Source of the DNA: Streptomyces sp. NRRL S-31
Lineage (GTDB): Bacteria > Actinomycetota > Actinomycetes > Streptomycetales > Streptomycetaceae
Length of the DNA: 31,577 bases
Direction: 5' to 3'
Assembly (NCBI RefSeq): GCF_000718775.1
Contig: NZ_JOCB01000098.1
Span: 1 to 31,577 of the forward strand
This document shows positions 16,443 to 24,452 of the stretch, one piece after another. The position numbers and the translations under genes were made by a program. The first letter of the stretch is position 1. Each line of letters begins with the position of its first letter. Under the pieces are notes generated by a model that ran no database searches, had not been told where the DNA came from, and worked only from the letters and a program-made list of their open reading frames with translations.

Positions 16443-16544
16443 CCACGCGGGAAATGTATCGAGCCAGCCCACGCGGGATACATGTCGAGTCGGCCCACGC
16501 GGGAAACATGTCGAGTCGGCCCCAAGTGAACGTATCGGACCGGC
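16443..16544. repeat. 26-bp tandem repeats upstream of the PKS operon
   Basis: Three consecutive 26-bp units begin CCACGCGGGA at 16443, 16469 and 16495; a degenerate fourth follows at 16521-16544. Each unit carries a TCGAG element (TCGAGCC, TCGAGTC, TCGAGTC) at the same phase, and units 2 and 3 contain ACATGTC. They lie 130-230 bases before the PKS1 start within the 362-base gap after the glycosyltransferase, which holds no gene. TCGAG-type direct repeats are the kind of site bound by SARP activators, though SARP sites usually have 11 or 22 bp periods. Confidence 0.6.
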
Positions 16545-16676
16545 CCGGCGACCCGACGCGCCGGAACCCCCCGGGTCGCAGCGCGGCCCCCGCCTTCCCC
16601 CGCCCACCGGCACGAACGCCGTCGCCCGGAGCGTCCATCGATCCGGATCCCGTCCGCGGTCAGCGAGGAGTTCCTC

Positions 16677-19600
16677 ATGTCCCCCACCGAAGCGCACACC
16701 CCCGCAAACGCGCCCGTCCGCGCCAGTGCGGTGGCGGTGATCGGTGCGTCGTGCAGGCTGCCGGGTGCGCCGGACCCCGACGCGTTGTGGCGGCTGCTGA
16801 TCGAAGGACGCCACGCCGTGGACCGTCCAGGGCCGGTACGGTCCCGGTACCTGCCGCCGACAGCCACGGACGTGGGCGGCTGGCTCGACGACGTGGCCGG
16901 CTTCGACGCGCCCTTCTTCGCCATGTCCCCGCGTGAGGCGGCCGCGACCGACCCCCAGCACCGGCTGCTGCTGGAACTCGCCTGGGAGGCACTGGAGGAC
17001 GCGCGCATCGTGCCCGCCGGTCTGCGCGGCAGCCGCACCGGCGTCTGGGTCGGCGCCATGACGGACGACTACGCCCTGCTCTCCGCCGGCGCGGGACCCC
17101 CCACCGCCCACAGCCTCACCGGCCTACAGCGCACGCTGCTGGCCAACCGGGTCTCCTACTTGCTCGGAGCCCGCGGACCTAGCCTGACCGTCGACTGCGG
17201 ACAGGCCTCCTCGCTGGTCTCGGTGCACCTGGCCTGCCAGAGCCTGCTGCGGGGGGAGAGCGAACTCGCCCTGGCCGCCGGGGTGCAGCTGAATCTCGCG
17301 GCCGAGACCACCGAGCGGGTCCGGGCCCTGGGCGTGCTGTCGTCCGACGCGAGGTGCTTCACCTTCGACGCCCGCGCCAACGGGTACGTACGCGGCGAGG
17401 GCGGCGCCGTCCTGGTGCTCAAGCCGCTGGAGCGGGCGGTGGCGGACGGGGACGCCGTGCGGGCCGTGATCCTCGGGACCGCGACCAACAACGACGGGGG
17501 CGGCCCGGACCTGAGCACGCCCGACGCCGAGGCCCAGGAGGATGTCCTGCGACGCGCCTGGACGGCGGCCGGTGTCGACCCGGCGCGGGCCGCGTACGTC
17601 GAACTGCACGGCACAGGCACACCGGTGGGTGACGCGGTGGAGGCTTCCGCGCTGGGCGCGGTGTTCGGCCCCGGGCGGCCCGCCGGCCGCCCGCTGCTCG
17701 TCGGGTCGGTCAAGACCAACATCGGGCACCTGGAGGGCGGCGCGGGCATCGCGGGACTGCTGAAGACGGTGCTGAGCCTCGAGCACGACGTCCTCCCGCC
17801 CAGCCTGAACTTCGAGACCGCCGCGCCCGCCGTCGAGGCGGAGGTCCGCCGGCTGCGGGTACCCCGGGTGCCGGTGCCATGGGCGGGGGGAGCGAAGGTG
17901 GCCGGCGTCAGTTCCTTCGGGGTGGGCGGCTCCAACTGCCATGTGGTGGTGGCCGCCGCCGATGCCTTCTCGGCGGCGGAGCGTACGGCCCCCCCGACGA
18001 CGGGTCCCGGTTCGCCGCGTCCCACGGGACAGCCGGGCGGGTGGCCGGACCGTGCCGCGGGGCCCTGGCTCCTGCACGGCCGGGACCGTACGGCTCTCGC
18101 CGAGCAGGCCGCGCGGCTGGCCGCCCACCTACGGGCACGGCCGGAGCTGGCGTCGGCCGACGCGGGGCTTTCCCTGGCCCGGACGCGTTCGGTGTTCGAA
18201 CACCGGGCCGCCGTCGTCGCCCGCGACCGGGACGCGTTCCTCGCCGGCCTGGACGCCCTGGCCGGCGGCAGGTCCGCCGCCGGTGTTCTCACCGGCACCG
18301 TACCGCGCAACCGGCCGGCCGCCTTCCTCTTCCCCGGGCAGGGCACCCAGTGGCCGGGCATGGCGCGGCGGCTGCTGTCCGAGCAGCCGGCGTTCGCCGC
18401 CGCGGTGGCGGACTGCGCGGCTGAGCTGGACCCCCTGACGGGCTGGAGCCTGACGGACGTGCTGGAGGGTCGCCCCGGCACCCCGTCCCCGGACCGCGTG
18501 GACGTCGTCCAGCCCGTCCTGTTCGCGGTCATGGTCGCGCTCGCGGCACTGTGGCGCGAGCACGGGGTGGAGCCCGCGGCCGTGCTGGGGCACTCCCAGG
18601 GCGAGGTGGCCGCGGCCTACGTGGCCGGGGCGCTGTCACTGGCGGACGCGGGGCGGATCGTGACCGTCCGGAGCCGCCTGATCGGCCGCCATCTGGCGGG
18701 AACCGGTGGTATGGCGTCGGTGCTGCTGGGCGAGGACGCCCTCGCCGAACGGCTGCGTCCCTGGGCGGGCCGCCTCACTCGTGCCGCCACCAACAGCCCG
18801 GACGCGACCGTGATCGCGGGCCCCGGCCCGTTGCTCGACGAGGCCGTCGCCGCGCTGGCGGGGGACGGCGTGCGGGTCAAGCGGATCGCCGTGGACTACC
18901 CGTCGCACTCGCCGGCGGTGGAAGCACTGGCTGAGCGACTGGCCGGGGAACTGGCCGGCGTCCGTCCCCGGCGCGGGCGGGTGCCCTTCTACTCGTCCCT
19001 CACCGGCGGCCTGTTCGACACCGAGCGGCTCGACGCCTCGTACTGGTACCGCAACCTGCGGCACGAGGTCCGGTTCTCCGACGCGGTGGGGGCGCTCACA
19101 GCGGCGGGCACCCGGGTGTTCGTCGAGGTCGGCCCGCACCCGGTGCTTCTCCCCGCGGTGCACGCCACGGCTTCGGCGGCCGGGCTCGGGGTGCACCTGG
19201 TGGAGACGATCGCCCGCGGCGAGGGTGACTCATCGCGCTTCTTCGCGGCACTCGCGGCCGCACACGTCGCCGGCACCGAGGTGCGGTGGGAAGCGGTGTG
19301 GGACGGCACCGGCGCACGCGCCGTGGCCCTGCCGGCCTACGCCTTCACCCGGCGCCCGCACTGGCTTCCCGGTCTGGCCGCGCCGGGCGCGGAGCCCGGC
19401 GCGGCCAGACCGGCACGCCGTACGGCGACCGGGCCCGGCGTGCGTCCGGCCGCCGCCGGCGCAGACGGACACCGCGGCGTGACCGTCGAGCTGGTCGCCG
19501 CCGCGGCAGCCGCCGTGCTCGGCTGTCCCGACGGCGACACGGTCGACACCGGGCGTCCGCTGCGGGAACTCGGCCTCGACTCGATGCTCACCCTGCGTCT

Positions 19601-22600
19601 GGCCGAGCGGCTGAGCACGGCCTGCGGTCTGCGGGTGCAACCGAAGACGCTGTTCGACCACCCGACCTGCGCCGAACTCGCCGACCACTTGGCGGCCCGC
19701 ACTGAAGCCGCCAACCCAGCGGCCTGCACCGAGGCCGATCATCCGACTCCCGGCGAGTCCCCGATGCCTGGCGAGTTTCCGACACCCGAGGGACTCGCGA
19801 CGCTCGACGACCACCCGATGCTCGGCGGGTCCCCGGCTCCCGGCGGGCTGCCGACCGGAGCCGACCACTTGGCCGCCGCCAGGACCGGAGCCGATCATCC
19901 GACGCCCGGCGAGTCCCCGATGCCTGGCGAGTTCCCGACACCTCAGGGACTCGCGACGCTCGACGACCACCCGATGCCCGGCGAGTTCCCGGCTCCCGGC
20001 GGGCTGCCGACCGGAGCCGACCACTTGGCCGCCAGGGCCGGAGCCGATCATCCGACACCCGGCGAGCCCCCGATGCCTGGCGAGTTCCCGACACCTGAGG
20101 GACTCGCGACGCTCGACGACCATCCGATGCCCGGCGAGTTCCCGACCCTCGGCGGTCTGCCGACCGGAGCCGACCACTTGGCCGCCGCCAGGACCGGAGC
20201 CGATCATCCGACGCCCGGCGAGTCCCCGACACCCGAGGGACTCCCGACGCTCGACGACCACCCGACGCCCGGCAGGCTCCCGATGCGGGCGGCGACACCG
20301 GCCGGCGGTGACTCCGGTGACGCCCCCGTCGGCGTCGTATGCGAGCCAGGCGACGCCATGGCCCCCGCGCCGGACTGGGCTGCCGGCACCCCGCCGAGGT
20401 ACGGCGTGCACACCGACGCTCCCGGCGCCACGGCGGACGCCCGGCCCGTTACCGCCATGGGGAACCCAGGGACCGCGGCGCCCGGTATCACCGGTATCAC
20501 CGGTATCACCCGTACCACCGGTATCACCCGTACCACCGGTGGCGCTCGGCCGCAGGCCGAGCAGGAGCCCATCGCCGTCATCGGCCAGGCATGCCGTTTC
20601 CCCGGCGCGGACGGTGTGACCGCCTTCTGGCGCATGCTCGTCGACGGCAACGACCCCGTGCTCCCGCTGCCCGCGGGACGCTGGCCCCGCACCGGGGAGG
20701 ACAGTCCGCCCCTCCCGGCCCGCGCCGGGCTCCTGGCCGACGAGCACATCGAGGGTTTCGACGCGCGGTTCTTCGGCATCGCGCCGGACGAAGCGCGCGA
20801 GATGGACCCGCAGCAGCGGCTCTTCATGGAGGTGGCCTGGGAGGCGATCGAGGACGCGGGGCTCGACCAGCGGGCGCTGCGCGGCTCGCGGACCGGGGTC
20901 TACGTGGGCGTCAGCTGGCACGACTGGGCCGAACGTGCTCGAACGGCCCCCGTGTCGCCGTACACGGCCACCGGGCGGGCGCTCAACATGACGGCGAACC
21001 GACTCTCCTACGCGCTCGGCCTGCGCGGGCCCAGCATGGCCGTCGACACCGCCTGCTCGTCCTCGCTGCTGGCGGTTCACCTCGCCTGTCAGGCCCTGCG
21101 TACCGGGGAGGCGACCACCGCCATCGCCGGCGGGGTCAGCCTGCTGCTGACCGAGGAGTCGTTCCGGTCGCTGCGCGCCTTCGGCGGCCTGTCCGCCGAC
21201 GGGCGCTGCAAGACCTTCGACGCCTCGGCCGACGGATACGGCCGCGGCGAGGGATGCGGCGCGGTGGTCCTGAAGACGCTGTCCGCCGCCCGCGCCGACG
21301 GGGACGACGTCTGGTGCGTCATCCGCGGGTCCGCCACCAACAACGACGGACCGAGCAACGGGCTGACGGCGCCGAACCCGGCGGCGCAGGAAGAGGTGCT
21401 GCGGGACGCCTGCCGCAGGGCGGGGGTGCTGCCCGCCGACGTCCACTACGTGGAGACGCACGGCACGGGCACGGCGCTCGGCGACCACATCGAGGTCTCG
21501 GCGCTCAAGACGGTGCTGGGCGAGGGCCGGCCGCCGGACCGGCCGCTGGTGCTCGGTGCCGTCAAGAGCCGGATCGGTCACCTGGAGGCGGCGGCCGGCA
21601 TCGCCGGACTGATCAAGACCGCGCTGGTGCTCCGGCACCGGGCCGTCCCGGCCAACCTGCACTGCACCACGCCCAATCCGCACATCGACTTCTCCGGGCT
21701 GCGCCTGCCGCGGGGGCTCGAACCCTGGCCCGACCGCACTCCGGCCCTGGCCGGCGTCAGCTCCTTCGGCTGGGGAGGCTCCAACGTCCACGTGATCCTG
21801 GAGGGGACAGAGCGGACGGAGGGGACCGGTGCCGGCCCCGCCGGGCAGCGATCACCCCATCGCGCCGGGGCCGGTCCCGTCCTCGTACTCGGCCCGCTCG
21901 GAAGCGGCTGGGCCGCTACGGCACGCCGTCTGTGGAGGACCCGGCGGGTGTTCCGGGAGACGTGGCAGGAGTGCGCCCGGGCCTTCGCACGGCACGCGGG
22001 GCGACCGTCGCTGCCGCCTCCCGCCGAGGGCACCGCGCCCGGCCCCCGGGCCGTGTTCGCTTTCCACCTGTCGACCGTCGCCCTGCTGCGGGAGGCCGGC
22101 ACCGAACCGGCTTCCTATCTGGGCATCGGCGCCGGCGAGATCGCGGCGTGCGTCGCCGCCGGGCTGCTGGACATCGCCGACGCGGTGCCGCTGCTCGACC
22201 CGGACCGGGGAGCGGGCCGGGCCGAGGCGGTGGCCGTTGCCGAGGCCGCCGCCGACGACCCCGCCCTGCCGGTGTCCACGACGGTCCGGGTGGCCGCACG
22301 GCTGGGCACGCGCACCACGCTCCTCACCGGACCGCCGGACGAACTGCACGCCGCGGTGGGCGCCCTGGCAGCCGCCGGGAGACGCTGTGCCCTGCTCGGC
22401 CGGGCCGATGCCGACGGCCTGCGTCCGCGGTGGACGGATGGCACCGGCGCCCGGACCGCGATGCTGCGGCCGGGGCGGGTCCCCGTCCTGTCGGCGTACG
22501 ACGGCGGTGACCTCGCCCGCGCCTCCACGGGCGCGCACCGCACGGTCCGCGGACCACGCGAACTCCTGCGCCTGCACGACACGGTGGCCGCGGTGCTGGC

Positions 22601-24452
22601 CGGGGGCTGCCGCGTCCTCGTCGACTGCGGAGGGCACCCGGTGGTCACCGAGGCCCTGCGGCAGACCGCGGACGACGACGGCCGCGGAGCCCTCGTCCTG
22701 CCCGTCGCCGGCTGGACCGACGGGGACCGGGCGGCGCTGCTGCGCCCCCTCGCGGCAGCCCGGTCCGCCGCGCCCGCCGACGAGCCGCCGGCCCTCGTCA
22801 CGCTGTCCGCGAAGAGCGGCACGGCGCTGCGGGAGCTCGCCGGGCGCACCGCCGCCGCGATCGAGCGGGAGGCGGACCTGCCCGTGCGGGACGTGGCCGC
22901 TGCCACCGCGCGGCGCACCGCCCACGCCCATCGGCTCGCCGTGGTCGCTTCCTCGCCGAAGGACCTGGTCCGGGCGCTGCGCGCCCACGCCGCCGGTGAG
23001 CGCGCCAGGGGCACGGTGTGGTCTCCGCGAGCCGCACAACGTCGACCCCGCACGGCGTTCCTGTTCCCCGACGACCGCGGACCCGGCGCCTTCCCGGCTC
23101 CGATGGGTGAGCTGCCGGGCGAACCGGCCTTCCGGGCGGGGGCGGCGGAGAGCGGTCGCGCGGTCCGGGCGCTGTCCGGCCGTTCCGCGCCGGACGGGCC
23201 GGCTCGACCGGGTGATCCGGCCGGACCGCGTCCGCCGGTGGCCGGCGGTGGCCTTCCGGGCGGCCCGTCCGCCGCGGACGCCCTCACGCTCCAGCGGGAG
23301 CTGGCCGCGCTGCTGCGCTCCTGGGGGGTCAGGCCGGATGTAGTCGCGGGCCGGGGCGCCGGGCTCGTCGGCGCCCTGCACGAGGCCGGTGTGCTGCACG
23401 AGCCGGGTGTGTCGCACGAGGCCGGTGTGCTGCCGCCGGCCGAGGAGGTCCGCCGGGCGGCCGGCGAGGCGGACCGGGCGGAGCCTGCGCCGGGGGAGCG
23501 TTCGCCGGCGGAGCAGCCCCCGGAAGGACATGGCCCGGAAACGGCGGGGGAAGGAACCGTCCCGGTCCTCGACCTGTCCGAGGCGCCGGACACACCACCG
23601 TGCCAGGGCGGCCTCGGTGACGAGGAGCTGGCCAGGCTGCGGCAGGAGGGCGTCGACGTCGTCGTGGAACTGCGGGCCCGTCCCGTCCTGCATGTGCTGG
23701 CCGGAACCGGCGGCGACGACCCGGCCGGGGTGGACACCGACAGCGAGGGCACCGGCGGGGACGAGACGCCGGAAAGCGCCGCGGCCGGGGAACGCGGACA
23801 CCTCCACACACTGCTGGCCCGGCTTTTCGTGCTGGGGGTGCCGGTGCGCATGCCGGCGCCGGCGGCCCCTGCCTGGAAACCCCCGGCCCACCCCTGGCAG
23901 CGCACGCGGTTCCCCCTACCGGGTCCGGCGGCTCCCGTCGGCGCACCCCCCGCCGCGGCACCCGCCCGGCGGCCGGTGGCCTCGCCGCCGCTCCGCCCGG
24001 ACCCCGCACCTCCACGGCCGCCGGCGCCGTCACCCTCCGCACCGGCCAGGCCCCCCGCCCCGCCGTCCGTCACCGGGACGGTCCGCTCGACGGTCGCCCA
24101 CCTGGTGGGTCAGCCGCTTTCGGAGGCCGACGACGACCGACCCCTGCGCGAACTCGGCATGACGTCGGCCATGGGCGTCGAACTGTGCAACCGGTGGCAG
24201 ACGGTCTTCGGCCTGCGGCTGCCGGACAGCACGGTGTGGAACCACCCCACGGTGTCCGCGCTGTCCGCGCTCATCGCCCGAAGGCTCGGCGCCACGGCCG
24301 AAGAGCCCGCCGGCCACCCGTCCGCGTCACCGGACAGCGGCGGAGGACAGGAGCCCGGTGACCGGAGCGGCGCCGACGGCGTCAGGGAGCTGGAGGCCGA
24401 GCTGAGGCGTGAACTGGCGGCCCTCGCACAACGGATGGAGAACACGGCATGA
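16677..24452 (+). CDS. Modular type I PKS 1: KSQ-AT-ACP / KS-pseudoAT-pseudoAT-ACP
   Basis: This 2591-residue protein starts the chain. The loading module has a decarboxylating KSQ (Gln176 in VDCGQASSLV; His311 and His351 kept). Its AT (Ser640 in GHSQGE, with RVDVVQP and DYPSH, nearest to the methylmalonyl pattern) and ACP (Ser969 in GLDSM) follow. After a repeat-rich linker comes a KS with Cys1460, His1595 and His1635. Two AT-like domains then lack the catalytic Ser-His. In the first, the GHSxGE motif is GIGAGE (Gly1818). In the second, after a normal KS-AT linker and FLFPDDRGP, it is GRGAGL (Gly2227). An ACP (Ser2497 in GMTSAM) and a C-terminal docking helix end the protein. No KR, DH or ER is present. 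The ATG at 16677 follows GAGGAG by six bases, and the stop overlaps PKS2 (ATGA). How ACP Ser2497 receives an extender unit is not explained by the sequence. Confidence 0.93.
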   Translation: MSPTEAHTPANAPVRASAVAVIGASCRLPGAPDPDALWRLLIEGRHAVDRPGPVRSRYLPPTATDVGGWLDDVAGFDAPFFAMSPREAAATDPQHRLLLELAWEALEDARIVPAGLRGSRTGVWVGAMTDDYALLSAGAGPPTAHSLTGLQRTLLANRVSYLLGARGPSLTVDCGQASSLVSVHLACQSLLRGESELALAAGVQLNLAAETTERVRALGVLSSDARCFTFDARANGYVRGEGGAVLVLKPLERAVADGDAVRAVILGTATNNDGGGPDLSTPDAEAQEDVLRRAWTAAGVDPARAAYVELHGTGTPVGDAVEASALGAVFGPGRPAGRPLLVGSVKTNIGHLEGGAGIAGLLKTVLSLEHDVLPPSLNFETAAPAVEAEVRRLRVPRVPVPWAGGAKVAGVSSFGVGGSNCHVVVAAADAFSAAERTAPPTTGPGSPRPTGQPGGWPDRAAGPWLLHGRDRTALAEQAARLAAHLRARPELASADAGLSLARTRSVFEHRAAVVARDRDAFLAGLDALAGGRSAAGVLTGTVPRNRPAAFLFPGQGTQWPGMARRLLSEQPAFAAAVADCAAELDPLTGWSLTDVLEGRPGTPSPDRVDVVQPVLFAVMVALAALWREHGVEPAAVLGHSQGEVAAAYVAGALSLADAGRIVTVRSRLIGRHLAGTGGMASVLLGEDALAERLRPWAGRLTRAATNSPDATVIAGPGPLLDEAVAALAGDGVRVKRIAVDYPSHSPAVEALAERLAGELAGVRPRRGRVPFYSSLTGGLFDTERLDASYWYRNLRHEVRFSDAVGALTAAGTRVFVEVGPHPVLLPAVHATASAAGLGVHLVETIARGEGDSSRFFAALAAAHVAGTEVRWEAVWDGTGARAVALPAYAFTRRPHWLPGLAAPGAEPGAARPARRTATGPGVRPAAAGADGHRGVTVELVAAAAAAVLGCPDGDTVDTGRPLRELGLDSMLTLRLAERLSTACGLRVQPKTLFDHPTCAELADHLAARTEAANPAACTEADHPTPGESPMPGEFPTPEGLATLDDHPMLGGSPAPGGLPTGADHLAAARTGADHPTPGESPMPGEFPTPQGLATLDDHPMPGEFPAPGGLPTGADHLAARAGADHPTPGEPPMPGEFPTPEGLATLDDHPMPGEFPTLGGLPTGADHLAAARTGADHPTPGESPTPEGLPTLDDHPTPGRLPMRAATPAGGDSGDAPVGVVCEPGDAMAPAPDWAAGTPPRYGVHTDAPGATADARPVTAMGNPGTAAPGITGITGITRTTGITRTTGGARPQAEQEPIAVIGQACRFPGADGVTAFWRMLVDGNDPVLPLPAGRWPRTGEDSPPLPARAGLLADEHIEGFDARFFGIAPDEAREMDPQQRLFMEVAWEAIEDAGLDQRALRGSRTGVYVGVSWHDWAERARTAPVSPYTATGRALNMTANRLSYALGLRGPSMAVDTACSSSLLAVHLACQALRTGEATTAIAGGVSLLLTEESFRSLRAFGGLSADGRCKTFDASADGYGRGEGCGAVVLKTLSAARADGDDVWCVIRGSATNNDGPSNGLTAPNPAAQEEVLRDACRRAGVLPADVHYVETHGTGTALGDHIEVSALKTVLGEGRPPDRPLVLGAVKSRIGHLEAAAGIAGLIKTALVLRHRAVPANLHCTTPNPHIDFSGLRLPRGLEPWPDRTPALAGVSSFGWGGSNVHVILEGTERTEGTGAGPAGQRSPHRAGAGPVLVLGPLGSGWAATARRLWRTRRVFRETWQECARAFARHAGRPSLPPPAEGTAPGPRAVFAFHLSTVALLREAGTEPASYLGIGAGEIAACVAAGLLDIADAVPLLDPDRGAGRAEAVAVAEAAADDPALPVSTTVRVAARLGTRTTLLTGPPDELHAAVGALAAAGRRCALLGRADADGLRPRWTDGTGARTAMLRPGRVPVLSAYDGGDLARASTGAHRTVRGPRELLRLHDTVAAVLAGGCRVLVDCGGHPVVTEALRQTADDDGRGALVLPVAGWTDGDRAALLRPLAAARSAAPADEPPALVTLSAKSGTALRELAGRTAAAIEREADLPVRDVAAATARRTAHAHRLAVVASSPKDLVRALRAHAAGERARGTVWSPRAAQRRPRTAFLFPDDRGPGAFPAPMGELPGEPAFRAGAAESGRAVRALSGRSAPDGPARPGDPAGPRPPVAGGGLPGGPSAADALTLQRELAALLRSWGVRPDVVAGRGAGLVGALHEAGVLHEPGVSHEAGVLPPAEEVRRAAGEADRAEPAPGERSPAEQPPEGHGPETAGEGTVPVLDLSEAPDTPPCQGGLGDEELARLRQEGVDVVVELRARPVLHVLAGTGGDDPAGVDTDSEGTGGDETPESAAAGERGHLHTLLARLFVLGVPVRMPAPAAPAWKPPAHPWQRTRFPLPGPAAPVGAPPAAAPARRPVASPPLRPDPAPPRPPAPSPSAPARPPAPPSVTGTVRSTVAHLVGQPLSEADDDRPLRELGMTSAMGVELCNRWQTVFGLRLPDSTVWNHPTVSALSALIARRLGATAEEPAGHPSASPDSGGGQEPGDRSGADGVRELEAELRRELAALAQRMENTA
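19680..20300. repeat. About 155-bp in-frame tandem repeats in the PKS1 inter-module linker
   Basis: Four units start with the codons for ADHLAA at 19680, 19860, 20016 and 20169 (spacings 180, 156 and 153 bp, all multiples of three). Each encodes ADHPTPGE followed by GLATLDDHP or a close variant; the last unit is shortened. The first ADHLAAR is the end of the loading ACP, so the array grew by copying the ACP 3' end plus linker. The product is a long Pro/Gly-rich, disordered spacer. Confidence 0.85.
20484..20537. repeat. 9-bp minisatellite coding for GIT/RTT triplets
   Basis: Six 9-bp units, four GGTATCACC and two CGTACCACC, encode alternating Gly-Ile-Thr and Arg-Thr-Thr just before the first extender KS of PKS1. 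The array preserves the frame, so copy number changes only lengthen or shorten the linker. Confidence 0.8.

Noticed and set aside
16443..16544. Possible CRISPR or insertion-sequence ends
   Set aside because: Units are directly adjacent with no spacers and not inverted; a regulatory array fits better.
19680..20300. Possible CRISPR array
   Set aside because: The repeats are about 155 bp, contiguous and in frame with a protein, without short repeats and unique spacers.
19230..21791. Leftward open frame with repeated Arg/Ser-rich units
   Set aside because: Its repeats are the antisense reading of the PKS1 linker array; the forward frame contains intact KS and ACP motifs.
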